This document shows, in pieces, positions 1-12,040 of a stretch of DNA of 64,000 nt. Position 1 is the stretch's first letter. Every line of letters begins with the position of its first letter. The notes beneath the pieces are model-generated. The model saw only the letters and a program-made list of their open reading frames with translations, searched no databases and was not told the DNA's origin. The translations under genes were made by a program, and so were the position numbers. This DNA comes from Ceriagrion tenellum (lineage: Eukaryota > Arthropoda > Insecta > Odonata > Coenagrionidae): NCBI GenBank assembly GCA_963169105.1, contig OY720637.1:33971925-34035924 (forward strand). The letters run 5' to 3'.

Positions 1-524
1 AATATCTAAGTTAATTTGTTATCTGAAAAATCATTCGGTCGATACCATTGGCATAATAAATTTTTAAAGTCATTAATGGACACAATTTAAGAAATGTTAG
101 ATCAACTTTTCCTTAAAAAATCCCGTACCTATCGGTAATGTAAGCGTATTTGGCTTCCATCAAATGTTGAGTATTGGGAGAGTGAATAATTTAATTTATA
201 AACGAAGAAAATATTTTAAAAATTCTCATTCAGATGTGGCAAAAAAGTAGCTTCCATAACAAGGGGATGACAGAGAACTCAGCAAATAGCGACTTTGCCA
301 TTATCACGCGGGTTCGTAAGTCCGTATTTCCTCCCTAGGCATGTAATATAAATATAATTTTTCATCATGGTCATTTCTCATAATAAAGATTTTACCGATA
401 AGTTACGAGAAGAAGATTCGTGGAAGCGGATTCGGTAAAACTACTGCAATCCCCAATATCAAATGCAATAGATTTAACCATTAGGAAAGCAACCAATGGG
501 TAACTCTATTGCATTTGCATTGCC
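1..524. other. AT-rich unassigned DNA
   Basis: I see no gene, RNA or complete mobile element here. The 15-mer ATTAGGAAAGCAACC at 480-494 is an extra copy, one base different, of the sequence that became the target-site duplication of the downstream LINE. The area just before the insertion therefore already held a short local repeat. Confidence 0.5.
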
Positions 525-540
525 ATTAGGAAAGCAACTA
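525..540 (+). repeat. Left target-site duplication of the LINE
   Basis: ATTAGGAAAGCAACTA lies immediately before the first LINE base. It is identical to the 16-mer at 1353-1368. Confidence 0.85.
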
Positions 541-1352
541 TATGCTGATGACCTGGTAATACTATCAAGAAATAGTCGAGAAAACGAGGATACATTTGTG
601 CGTCTCGTTGAAGCAGCTGAAACTATGGGTTTGTATTAACGAGGAAAAAATCTTAAGTAAGGTGTTTTACAAAAAGTTGAAAGAGGAGAAGAAAGAGATA
701 AAATATTCAACCAAATAGAGATAGTAGAGCACTTTAAATATTTGGGGACAATTGTCACAAATGATAGCTCTATTGCAAAAGAGATTGAAGCGAGGATTGC
801 AGCAGGAAATCGAGCAAACTATTGTTTGCAAAAAGTATTCAAAGCAAAAACCGTCAGTAGAAATACAAAGAAACGAATCTTTAAAACTGTTATCAGGCCA
901 ATAGTCACCTAAGGTTCGGAGGCATGGACGTCGACGGCGAGAGAAGAGAATTTGTTACAGTGGTGGGAAAGAAAAATTCTTCGGAAGATCTATAGACCAG
1001 TCAATGAAGAAGGATAATGGAGGATTAGAAGGAATGAGAAATTACAGCAGCTGTATGGGGAAGATGGAATATTAACAGAGATTAAGAAATTGAGAATCAG
1101 ATGGGCAGTGCATGTGCAAAGAATGGGTGGGGAAAGAGTAGTGAAAAAGTTTTAGAAGGAAAACCAGAGGGAAGAAGAAGTAGAGGAAGACCCAGGAAAA
1201 AATGGGTGGAGGACGTAGAAGAGGATTTGAGGAAGCTGGGGGTCCGGAGGTGGAGAAAAAGGAGCGGAGGACAAAGAAGAATGGAAGGAAGCTGTGAAGA
1301 AGGCCAGGGTCTTACATGGGCTGTAGTGCCGAAGATGATGATGGTGACGATG
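541..1352 (+). mobile_element. 5'-truncated non-LTR retrotransposon (LINE) fragment, reverse transcriptase to C-terminus
   Basis: The reading begins at 541 with the reverse-transcriptase active-site motif YADD (Tyr-Ala-Asp-Asp, the catalytic palm motif), followed by LVILSRNSRENED. After a stop or frameshift near 636 it continues with INEEKILSK, then HFKYLGTIVTNDSSI, an RxNTKKRIFKTVIRPIVT segment, and a basic C-terminal block GRPRKKWVEDVEEDLRKLG near 1190-1250. This is the usual order of RT palm, thumb and C-terminal tail in insect LINEs. In-frame stops near 636, 910 and 1015 show that it is dead. The 3' end is a GATGATGATGG-type tail rather than poly(A). Direct repeats of 16 bp flank it exactly, so it is a 5'-truncated insertion and not a fragment left by rearrangement. 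The clade is not certain. Confidence 0.88.
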
Positions 1353-1368
1353 ATTAGGAAAGCAACTA
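1353..1368 (+). repeat. Right target-site duplication of the LINE
   Basis: ATTAGGAAAGCAACTA follows the GATGATG-type LINE tail and matches 525-540 base for base. Confidence 0.85.
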
Positions 1369-1435
1369 AAGGTTCTTATTCGTGGAACCCGAATTTCCAA
1401 CCATTCTGATATTTTAGGGAGCATTGAGTTGGTTT

Positions 1436-1759
1436 CAGGAGGGCCGGAACTACGTATAGAGAGCGGGCCAGGGGTTTAGTACACGCGCCGGAGAAAGGGA
1501 ATGGAAATGGGTCAGGGAAGCGGCTGTCCATGCCCCAAGGAACGAAAGCCGCGCACAACGAATCCGAGGCACAAAATAGCAACCGAAACTCACGAGGACC
1601 ACACGAAGGCAAGGCCGAGGTGCACAAAAAGGTGCAAGCACCACTCCGAAAATGCGATAGAGTCGATAAGAGCGCACCGAGTGGCAACCTGGCTAAAAAA
1701 AATAAAAATACCAGGTACCACCTGCGCTGGGTAGAAGGCGGATTCGTCGAATAAAAAAA

Positions 1760-1790
<31 letters not shown>

Positions 1791-1797
1791 AAAAGCA
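1436..1797 (+). repeat. GC-richer block ending in an A-rich tail, possible retroposed sequence
   Basis: A block of about 310 bp, clearly richer in G+C than its surroundings, ends abruptly in a run of A with scattered T and C (about 1752-1797). A sharp composition change with a one-sided A-rich tail is what a LINE-mobilised sequence looks like. I cannot recognise the body, and I found no clear pol III boxes or target-site duplication. The long open frames on both strands here overlap each other and look like composition artefacts. Confidence 0.35.
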
Positions 1798-3748
1798 TTT
1801 CCACCTCAACTGGAGAGATCTTGCCCTCCACACGCTTATCTGCAGTCTCCAGAGATCCATTCAGCTCGGGAGGCAATAGCAAAAAAATGTGTGTGAGGAT
1901 TACATTTCGTGAATGCGAAGAGATTGTTCCGATGATAAATACTTCTTTCCAAACAAGAGGCGATCGTCCTCGTGACGAGCTTGGGGCGACGTGTTTTGTG
2001 CGACCATTTCATTCCACCTACTGGTCGGGGGAAGCGAAAAAAAATTGCAGTGGAATCTTTTTATCAAAAAAATCCCGTCATTTGGGCTTCCATATCATCG
2101 GCTTCATTCAAAAAAATTCCTCACTCGCTTAAAATTTTACAATCTACCTGGTGACGGAAAAAAGCAGAAATATCTCACGGTTATTGCCCGAAAAGGAAAT
2201 TATTTTTCGTCACTTAAAGAAATTACATATGTACTTCACTGTCAGCAATTACATCATCTTTGAATTAATTACTATCATGGGCAAATGTTGATTCATTACA
2301 TTCAATGCCCAACTTTTAAACTTCTATTCAAAAACAATCGCTTGTACAATGAGTTTTCCGTAATTCATGATCACCTAGGAGACTTAAAAAAACTGATTAT
2401 ACTGTGTAATGCATAGAATAGGAACCATTTAAATAATGAAATATGACGCACGATACTTATAACTCTCAGTTTATGATCATTATGATATTAAATTTGCAAT
2501 TAAAAAGCGACTTAGGGGCATCCAGTCCTCATTTAACAAAAATACTTCAACCGCATTTTGTCCACGGCAGCACAAGGAATATGAAAGAACTATACGCTTA
2601 TTTTTTTCATTTAATCTCCACATAATTATCCACGTCTATGGAATTTTCGCTGAATGAAAAATTACCATGTAATTAAAACCTCCGTTATGTTATAAATTGA
2701 AAATGCCATTATTTTACAGTTCATCAAAATGTATTTCTCAAACGCACAAGTAGCACTTTGTATTTAATGAAATTCATCGCTCGAAATTTTCCTGAACGCC
2801 ACCTTAATTAAGCAGACATTGAACGCGTACGCTACTAGCTCAAAGGTCTTTACCTAATAACTTAATAATACACAACAATAAACAATGCATATCATGCGAA
2901 CAACCATATATTCCATTGTTGTAATATAAATCAAGAACCTCGGAATTTATGACCACAATTTGAAAGAATCACAAGGAACAGGGATGCATCAATATTAATC
3001 ATAAAATAATGTATGCATTAATATAACATAAATTTTGAAGTGATAGCAATAAATGGAAGGTCAGTAAGATAGCCAAAAGCATTTTCTTTGGCGCTCCTGA
3101 ATAAAGATGAAAAAAAAACCACGAATCCTACAGTGCTCTCCACCCTCAACGAATATAGGTTGCGCTGGTTGCATACGACCAAATCAACCAATCGGCACAG
3201 CGAGATAGAGAACGCTTTTTCATGGCAATTTTACATTCAAACGATAAAAGTCGGTTATGATAAACCATTCTTATGCCAGATTCTCCAAATCCAAAGTGCC
3301 TTTATCACCTTAAATTTCCTTATTCTGTTCACATTCTCTAGAATTAACGTTCTGCTTCCATAATAAGGCAAGGTCTATTCTGTTCTTCTAAGTATCATTC
3401 CTTTGCATATCGAGGCTAGGTTGTAATAATCAGTTCAAATTGGTTAGTGAACCCCGACGCTTTTGTACATGCAACTCTACTCCTGCTCTCCTAGGAGCTA
3501 CACCAGTTGTCCCGTTACCAAAATATACCCATTTAGGTACTATGCAGGTCTAAGGGCACTATGCCGTAATCTTTACGCTCACTTTCCTTCATGTTTATCA
3601 CATAAACTACTACGTTTAATGACCATATCGTCTTGGTTAATCACACGTCCTCAGTAGAGATTTTTATAGATCCAACAATAGACAATGATGGGCAGAAATA
3701 AATCACAAGAAGTTTATCAGAAAACAACTTTCTCTCGATCTACTGCTC
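1798..3748. other. AT-rich unassigned DNA
   Basis: This stretch has stop codons in all frames apart from short chance frames, no recognisable motif and no obvious internal repeat. Confidence 0.5.
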
Positions 3749-3966
3749 AAAACCTCGATACTGGATTCAAAGACAAACACATATATAAATGAGAAGGATT
3801 CTTAAATGAGATTCTCCATCAATAAAGAATATTAATACAGTTACCCATAAGATAAGGAAAACCTCGATACTGGATTCAAAGACCAACACATATATAAATG
3901 AGAAGGATACTTAAATGAGATTCTCCATCAATAAAGAATATTAATATAGTTACCCATAAGATAAGG
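3749..3966 (+). repeat. 109-bp tandem duplication
   Basis: Two head-to-tail units (3749-3857 and 3858-3966), each starting AAAACCTCGATACTGG and ending GATAAGG, differ at about three positions. Such low divergence means a recent local duplication. The unit has no recognisable coding or structural content. Confidence 0.93.
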
Positions 3967-6449
3967 AAAAACTCTATTGATATCTGGGAAAATCACATCT
4001 GTATTAAAAAAAAAAAGAATCTTTTTTCGGAAGAGTGATAATGACGTAATATATTTCATTGTTACTTCAATTAGTTTTTTTGTAATTTACAATATTTAGC
4101 TTCCTTGTTTCGCTGAAGACCTTTCAAATATACTAGTTTTAATTCGCCGATAGCCTGTTCAAAGCAAAGATAACGTCACTGTCTGGGAAAATTTCATACG
4201 TTACGTGGCTGCGACAGCCAAGTATTAGGTAATTGACAGAGACCCGGAAAATATCGGGTTACAATTTTACGACGAATAAAACTAAACGTTCAAGTTTTTA
4301 TAGTCATGTAACGATTATGAAAATTTGGCATTAACTCTCTTGTAGTAATACACGAAATCATTTAAAAGAAACTCTCATATCCTGCATGGCTTCAAGGCGT
4401 ATTATTTTCAATTATGTACTTAATGAGACGCGAGACCCTGTAGCGAATAAAAAATGTATGCGGGGAGCACCACTGAAATAATCATAAACTCGATCCTCGT
4501 CTAAGCGAAGACGAAACCACAGGGAGAGGTTTTATTTCTCAAAGCACACCTGTTAGATCGTCATTATCGTATTTCAGAATTAAAATGCCTTGAGACCCTT
4601 ATCGTTAGCAGGGGTAAAACCAGAGGATAAATAAAAGAATTCAAAAGAAATTTTTTCTGAGAGCTCATAAAAACACACTTTTTCACAGCCACTCCGACAT
4701 CAAGCAGGGGCAGGATGCGAGCATTCAAACCCACATTCAAAACTAGTTATTCATTTGCATGACAGCTATCACCTCTACTAAAAATCCCATCAATTTCTTT
4801 GGAAGACCTAAGCAACTAACTCCTAAATGATTTTCAGCAAACCCATCGAAAAATATTCATTAAAAAAGGGGAATTCTCAATGATAGGAAAAGGAGGAATT
4901 ATCTTCCATTTTACAAGGAAACTGCAAATCATTTTATTTCCATGCCATCACAACGCAAAATACATTTCATATAATATTAAATCCAAAATTATATCCGGTT
5001 CCCTCATGAATAAAATTTGGAAAAATCCTCGGTGTGTGTTTCCGGAGCGTCGGAAGCGCGCAGTATTGGGAGTATATTTTACGAACGCATTGAAAAAAAG
5101 AAAGAACGATTAGCAAACTAAAACGGGAGGCTGAATTCCTCGGTTAATGAATCTACACGAGCTTACATGAAAGACAAAATTCCTTGAAAAGAATTCCAAG
5201 CTCACGCTGTGTGATTTTTGGGCCTTATTATGGATCAGCTTTAAGCAAATGGACAGAAACCCATGTGAATAAGCTGACAAAATATTACACGTTAGATAAA
5301 GGTTAATTTAATAAATTTGTTCGAAAGTTAGATCATAAAAGTACATGGTTTCAAAACTGGACTTGGGAATAGGGGCCCCATTAAAGATAGTGTTGGAATC
5401 TTGACGTCGAAGTCTCGAGAAATTCCGACGTCATTCAACGTTTGACATTTGTTGAGGTAGAGGCGTCAAATCAACGGCATTTTTGAGGTCCACTAATTTC
5501 TATCCTTGGAACTTATTCAAAAACAAATCGAAGTTTACGATACTGGACAAAATCGAGGTTAGGAAAGTCATTTATTATTATCTAATAGTCACCACCTATT
5601 ACTAATAATATAAGACGCGAAGTATAAGCCGACTAAGTCGTTATTCCAAAGATCGAGAGAATCATTCTAAAACTTGAAAAGAAATAAGTCTATTCTTTCT
5701 TGGCATATACACTAATTATATGCGATGCGATAAAAGTTTCATGGACAGACGACAGAGAATTGAGATCTCTTGCGACTTTCATTTTAAGAAAGAGATTTCG
5801 TAGTCACAACGTCTATAACTTCAGCATTGCCAAGGCTTGGAAATACCGTGGCCTGATTGAATGAGTCCAAAAGTCGAGTATATGGAAGAATCTTGGGATA
5901 CGTGCATAAATATAATGAAATAATTAGAGATTAATGGAAATAATAACGGCGGAACTTATCAATATACATAGTACATCAACTGTTCATGATGCACAGAAAA
6001 TAGTAACCTGAGAAAATATGACTAAAATAGCCCATCTGGAAAATTACGAAAACCCTCTAGAACTAAAAATCTACTCAGCATTATTTCCTAAAAGGTGTAC
6101 TACGGAGTCTTATTGCATAGATGAGCTCATGAGATAAGAATTCTGCAAACAGAGAAGTCATAACACAACATCATTACGCTAATTGAATAAAGCAACGGGG
6201 TCAAAGAATTTTCACTTGAGAAATAATGAGAAATCCATGCTAATATCATCACCCCCGTTTCAGTTAATTTTGACAGTAAACTTACGATTAACTTTAACGT
6301 TGAACCGCGCATTGAATTGGCAGGAAAGCGAAAGAACGACTGGTAAATTAGCGCAAAAATTTTCATCAACGTTAAATCACTGCGACGCTTGGTATTGCCG
6401 CGAAAAATGAAAACTAATGAAAACAAAATTGAGCTAAGGTAAAAAAAGT
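3967..6449. other. AT-rich unassigned DNA
   Basis: I see no gene or complete element. The short open frames at 4880-5113 and 6127-6477 show no domain and are not supported by any signal. Confidence 0.5.
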
Positions 6450-6535
6450 ATCCTGAAGCAGGAATCGAACCACGCACCTTTTGCTAGCTGGTAAAATGTA
6501 CACACAAGCACGTTTTTTAGCTCGTATCGCCATCA
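6425..6535 (-). repeat. Possible tRNA-derived remnant (box B only)
   Basis: On the minus strand the sequence GTGGTTCGATTCCTGC fits a pol III box B (GGTTCGANTCC), and it is followed by an A/T-rich run. No convincing box A lies at the expected distance upstream, and no acceptor-stem pairing is visible. At best it is a decayed tRNA-derived SINE head or tRNA pseudogene. Confidence 0.25.
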
Positions 6536-8022
6536 CAAAATGTCACCATTGGAAATACAGGAAAAAAACAGGCCTAATGTGATGAATAATGACAAAAACA
6601 ACTGTGTTGAAATCCACCGAGTTTTTTCTTACTGGTATAACTCGCTTCAACGCTACCATGTCATCATCAGATCATTCTTCGTGCATGATGATGATGCAGT
6701 GGCGTTGAAACTAGCTGCACCTGGAAAAAAACTCTGTGGCTTGAACCATGGTTGCTATTGCCATTATTCATAATGGACTTCCATAAGATTACGCCTGAAA
6801 GGATTTAATTCACCAGCAGTGATTTTCCTAACTATCAGCATCTCACAGCTGTGTCATTGTAATATCCGTACAATCATCAACATAACTGCAACAACATAGC
6901 TGTATCATCAAATTACGAAAAACAACTGAATTTGCAAGAAAACGAATGCGTGCAAGTAAAATGAGTAAAAATACATAATACCGGAAATATAAATATGGAA
7001 CAAAACCGGAATTTATGCAGAGGTCGCCTGCACAGAAGATGAATGTAACCGAGGTTTCATTTTAATAATACCGCAAGCACACACTAGAGGGAGAGAGATG
7101 TGTTTTCCCAAGCAATATACAAATGAGATGGTTGTGGGCCATTTACATTAAGCAAATCTAAGCACGAACACCCTCGAAACAAAAAAAAATTGCAAAGGAA
7201 AACTTTTTTAGGCCAAGCACGGACACCTGAAGCACTTTCAACGGCAGGTATATACGGCTGCAACAGTTTTCGCAGTGAGGCAATCACCGAGATGGGTCGC
7301 CCAGAAAACAAAACACGGGGCTCGCAAAGCTTTGTGTGACATTTTCGCCCGCTCCAGAAGAATAAAAACGGGAGAATGCAGCCCGTGGGCGCACGGGGAA
7401 TATTTTCAAAGCAACTTTGGCGCATCCATCATCGAGAGAAGCACCGGGTGCCTGATATACTATTTTATAAAAGTTTCGCCCCACCGAACAAAAAAAAGAG
7501 CCGAGGCGCACTCGGTTGGGCCGTATATCAACCAGGCGAGCATCGGAAGACCGCAACATTAAATTACACGTGTTCGGCGAGGATGCAGGGACCACTTCGA
7601 CTTGCTCGCGGCGATGCCAAGTGGCCTGGTCACGAACACACGTGCGATAATATATTAGCCCCCTTGTATTTTCTCTACGCGCCTCAGCTAGGGTTCCGTA
7701 GCCTTCAGAGGGATATGCCACGAGGAAAAAAAAGCACCGCTAGTCATCTTGCGCGACGAGAAACAAGCAAGTATTCCGTTCACGCCAAGCTTAAAAATAA
7801 TCATTCCCACCTCCTCCCCACGATATCCTTTACGCATTCTTGGAAAGGAATGTATTGCCATAGGTTGTATTGGTCCAGAAAAACGTTGGAAATTCGTCAA
7901 GTATAAAAACTCGCACGTGGCGTCTTTTTTCTTGTAAGAATAAAACTCGCCGTGACAGATGAATCAAGTCAGTCAACAGTCAGACACTTTTGAAATATAA
8001 AATTTATAGCACTTAGACGGCA
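6536..8022. other. Unassigned DNA with a GC-richer patch (about 7190-7700)
   Basis: The part from about 7190 to 7700 is richer in CpG than its surroundings and carries overlapping open frames on both strands (7376-7906 plus, 7284-7721 minus). Neither protein shows a domain, a signal sequence or a credible start, and opposing long frames are expected in GC-richer DNA. It could be an upstream regulatory patch of an unseen gene, but nothing proves this. Confidence 0.4.
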
Positions 8023-8027
8023 AATAT

Positions 8028-8319
8028 AGTTAGCGGCGATATTTGAATTCGCGCAAACGGGACCTCATGGCGGAAGGATACCCAGCAGACAACAATCTGA
8101 TGCGGAGGAAATGACGCCACGAGCATGCGCAAGAAGGTGGAGAAGACCTAGCCATCCGTCTAGAGGCGGCATATAGTTATGAGAGCCCTGGCCTGGAAAT
8201 ACGCAAGGTCTCTCCTTGTATTTGATCTCACGCCAATAAAGGTGTCATTTTGGGAAAACACGGGTCTCATTTCAGTCTCCGCGACTGCCTTCCTGCTCCT
8301 ATCCCTCCCGAAATCTGAC
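8028..8319 (+). mobile_element. Probable solo LTR of a Ty3/gypsy-like retrotransposon
   Basis: A 292-bp segment begins AGTTAGCGGCG and ends AATCTGAC(A). It is flanked on both sides by AATAT (8023-8027 and 8320-8324), which fits a 4-5-bp LTR target-site duplication. It carries an AATAAA polyadenylation signal (8235-8240) about 85 bp before its end and a TATA-like stretch near 8167-8175. The interior is richer in G+C than the flanks. No gag-pol remnant lies on either side, so a solo LTR left by LTR-LTR recombination fits best. Without a second copy in the window the assignment stays tentative. Confidence 0.45.
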
Positions 8320-8324
8320 AATAT

Positions 8325-9585
8325 CATCGAAGAAAATTATGATTAACTGTCAAGGTTAAGTTTTTTGCAAAAAAACACACATCTACAAACTGCTTTTTTG
8401 GAAACCTGTGCAATCTACCCACAAAATAATCCGAAACGCCTGATTTTATAAAATCTATTGCACAGTAGAGGTGATTCTATTTTCATTCAATCAATTCATG
8501 AAATACTAAAAACATATATTATGTAACTTTTTCACGATGAATTTCATATAGAGCAACGTGCATTATGTGTACTGCGATCGGAAATATCCATTTAAAACAT
8601 TTCATCTTCAGTAATAACAAAAGAAGGTAAACCTTCAATAAACCTTTCAAATCAATGATAACCCACGGTGAAAAAACAACACATGTGGAAACTAATTAAG
8701 GCCAACTTATCGATTTACAGTTAAAGTTAACCGCAAGGTGACGTAGCTAGCTAGTTAGTTAGAAATTAGCAGTAGTTCAAGTTTTGCAAACACAATAGAG
8801 AGAGTCAGTCATTTTACGAGTAATCTTTCGACGGGAGAACGCACAGACCCAGGCTATCACTCAGAGAAGACATTTAACCAGGAATTATGAAGCCAGGTTA
8901 CAGAGACGGTTGCGGCCGCAAAAATAGCAACTTTATTAGCTATTTTAAAATGATTTACATGGGGCGAAAATATGACCGAGAAGTTCCTTCTTTCCCCTTA
9001 CTCCTGGATAAATTAACATGCTAACAAAAGAAAGGTGCGGTTATTGTCGCCATATTTCAAGGAAACATCAAGGAAAAGCGCCTTTGCAGAAGAACAGCCG
9101 AATACAAATTTAAAGGGGCAATTCATAACATGATTTAAACGTGAACAACAGTGTGCGCGCAGGAAAATTACTTAACAATTCCATAGTCTTTTGATCAATG
9201 ATCAACTAAGAAGAACGAAACAAAAACAGAATGAAAGATCAAAAAAACGGCGGAATTTTAATTTTTTCGAAGAATTGGCGGCATCCTGATACCTCATAAC
9301 ATATATATTTCAGGGGTAAAAAAATTGAAAATTACAACACCGCAGCCCGTAATAAATAGAGAAATTATTTATTCAATGTAATTGTTTTCCTCTACAGTAG
9401 GTCAAAAATTAATTTAAAATTAACTTTAAAAGAGTGATTCGATTATTTTTTGCTAGTTAAATTATAATTATCTGGCGGCAACTTGAAGGTATAAGTGATC
9501 GGTAGCAATATCACAAAAAATAATTTGTAGTTTTAAAAAGATTTCATTCCGCAAACGTTGGCTCAGTTTCTGCACATGTTATTCC
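8325..9585. other. AT-rich unassigned DNA
   Basis: I see no gene, RNA or element. The stretch is rich in A/T runs and stop codons. Confidence 0.5.
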
Positions 9586-9589
9586 CTCA

Positions 9590-10060
9590 TGCCACGCTGA
9601 AAAGGGCGGGAGCCTTTCCTCACGGAGGGAAGGAACAGTGGGCTTTATATCCCACGTGCGTCTTCAAATAACGTACGAACAAAGGAGCGGCGGGTGCGGC
9701 GTCAGATGGCCCTGAAAAAAGGAAAGACCACGAGGCGAACACTGGAGTTTCCGTGCGAGCGAGCGCACCGCACGTTAGCCTCATCGTCCTTACTTCGTTT
9801 GACCTCCTCCAGCCGTTTGGGCGAAGCGGAGCGGAATAGAAACGCGGGCTCGGAGACGGCTGGCCAATTCACTCAACCGCCCACTGGAGTGGAGTGGACT
9901 CCTTCCCGCCCCACCCCTTACTCCACTGCGAACATTTCCACTCTTAAACGACACACATTTCGTCGGACGGTCCGCGCATTACAACGAATATCCACATGGG
10001 AGCGGGAGATCGGAAATGGTATGCGAAAAAAATGGCCAAGTGAAATTCTATGAGAGGAAA
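9590..10060. promoter_or_regulatory. CpG-rich patch, possible promoter or first-exon region
   Basis: An island of about 470 bp with many CpG dinucleotides stands out from AT-rich flanks. It includes GGGCTTTATATCCCACG near 9640-9656, a TATA-like core between G/C-rich sides. A 119-codon open frame (9694-10053) is rich in Arg, Ser and Thr, has no recognised domain, and may be chance. I infer only that this is the sort of composition seen at arthropod promoters or 5' exons. No splice or transcript evidence exists here. Confidence 0.3.
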
Positions 10061-11178
10061 TTCACAGAAAAAGAAGGGCCATTTTCCGTAGGTTGACCTC
10101 AGCTACATAACTTAATCTGTTATTTTCAGAGGTGATCCTCCAGACAAGGAAGGCCCTGATGAAAATAAAGGTGGCTTATTCCATCTTACATAGGGAACAA
10201 AACTCATCTCCTTGTACGACTTCATGCAATAGCCCAGTTTACGTCCTATCACTTGTTATCCCATTATTATGGTCTACTTTCGTCTATTCTTTCTCTTCCC
10301 GGCTAAACCCTATATCTTTTAATCTATCACGTCCATGAGTATCCTCTGAGCCCAATAACCAATCCAGCGACCTACTCCACCAGTAACTCCTCATTCTGCA
10401 CCATACCTCCCGCACAATTATTGTTCGTCTCCCTTTCCGTCCATCACTACGTTTACCAATCTAACTCAGATCAATTTAGCCGATTCAGCTCAGTATGGTA
10501 AACGCAACGGTCTAGTGGCATCGGTATGAGAAGCGGATTTACTTAACCCGCTTTCTAAATTAGTCTGAGATTTCAAATCGATATGAACCGATTCAAATTA
10601 ATATTTAAATCGATTTCGCAAAGATAAACCAAGCGATCAGAGTAGGGTGGCTTAAGAATTTTGGTCTGAGTTCATATAGTTCTGAGTTCGATTGGTAAAC
10701 GTAGAGCATGACACTTTTTCCATCCCCTTAACTTAAACGCCTGAAACCAATATTAATCCACCTTCCAGAGATTCTCTGTCTCAGCCATGAGCATATAATA
10801 TGGATTTAGATGTTTGGAATTGTAGCCTAGGCTACGTGTTGCCTAAATTACCACTTATAGTTTACCCAGTCCTTGGCGCCACTTCGAAAAAAGTCTTTTC
10901 AGTTGCATCGTAAATGAACGTAGTTAATTGTTGCTGACGTGAGACTGTGGTGAATATTCAATAACGATCGAATAGATATGAATTACTTGATGCTGTCAAT
11001 AAAATCTTGCTATTTTTCTGACCTAAAAGTTAATTTGTAAATGCTAGAGAGGAAATATCTATTACAGGAAATGTTTAAGTATAGGTTTGTGAAACGTCCA
11101 TCATGTGCCGACTACGTTTGCCAGACTGATTATAATTTGAATGCATTAAGCCCGTTCGGCTTAAATAAAGAATTAAGA
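10061..11178. other. AT-rich unassigned DNA
   Basis: No gene or element recognised. A short open frame at 10132-10338 has no domain. Confidence 0.5.
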
Positions 11179-11367
11179 ATGCCTTGTTTAAACAGCACTT
11201 GCTTCGTACCAGGCTGCAAAACAGGGTATGCGTCTACGAGGACCCAAAATAGGATACTTGGATTGAAAAATAAGAATCTGTTCAAGGCGGCGGTAAATGC
11301 ATTCGTTTTTACCTACACTGCAATGATGGCCATTGGGAATACTCATGAAGTCACCTCGTATTATAAT
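11179..11367 (+). pseudogene. N-terminal THAP-type zinc-finger fragment
   Basis: From the internal Met at 11179 the frame reads MPCLNSTCFVPGCKTGYAST and, after a short insertion, NLFKAAVNAF. The C-x4-C pair in CFVPGC, followed by KTGYAS and then LFKA, is the hallmark start of THAP domains. These are C2CH zinc fingers found in P-element-type transposases, THAP9-like proteins and several DNA-binding regulators. The second half of the domain, with its Cys-x2-His pair and the usual Trp, is missing, and the frame ends in a stop at 11370. This is either a first exon whose partner lies elsewhere or, more likely among so many dead elements, a remnant of a P-like transposase gene. The frame is open further upstream to 11041, but that part does not resemble the family. 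Confidence 0.5.
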
Positions 11368-11370
11368 TAA

Positions 11371-12040
11371 ATTTCCGTAAAGCGATATTCACGAAGTGCT
11401 AAGAAGATAATTGTACAAAGTTAAAGCATAAAGGTGTAGAGTTTATTTCATGATCCCATTTAATTTTAACTTTTAGAGGCTTCAATGAAACTCAATTCAT
11501 TAAAACGACAATACGAACACAATGAATGGTATTCCTGTGAGTATTTAAGGAACAGTAAACCCCAAAAAGCTCACGCATGCGGATGGGAATCAGAGTTAAA
11601 ATAAACGTTCCGCTGCTTCTCCGAGAGAGAACAATAATTCAATAAAAAACGAAACTGTCCAACACCAACTGAAAAATACCTCATACTTCCATTAAGCAAA
11701 GATAAATCACGAACTACCATCATAAATCTACTCACAAATAGCTCAACGCCAGCAGAAGAAGCCCAAAGGAGATATACTGAAAAACTTGAACTTTGGATGC
11801 ATTACCCAAAGGCCAAGAAAGAAGTTCCCAGAGAATACTCCGCCGGAAAAGGAAGAAGAATTTACTCAGGTAGACGTCCATTACTACTGAAAAGTTTGGA
11901 TTACTTAAAAAAAAAGACAACTGATAGAGCAAAGTATTAATGGCGCCCAAAGTTGCTCACTTACTGAAAAAAGCTCCCCGTACATCTTGAGACCAATAAA
12001 CGAAAGGCCTGACACACAGTCGTGCGTCGCTCTGCTACAC
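11371..12040. other. AT-rich unassigned DNA
   Basis: No gene or element recognised. Confidence 0.5.

Noticed and set aside
1376..1882. 168-codon minus-strand frame
   Set aside because: Phe-rich translation of an A-rich tail joined to a GC-richer block, overlapped by frames on the other strand; no domain.
6655..6710. CTGATGATGAC on the minus strand as a further hammerhead core
   Set aside because: No GAAA box at a suitable distance and no hairpin for stem II.
7376..7906. 176-codon plus-strand frame with an opposing 145-codon frame
   Set aside because: The longest plus-strand frame, but it lies in a GC-richer patch with an overlapping minus-strand frame, has no domain and no conserved motif.
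9694..10053. 119-codon frame in a CpG-rich patch
   Set aside because: Arg/Ser/Thr-rich composition follows the base composition; kept only as a note on the patch.
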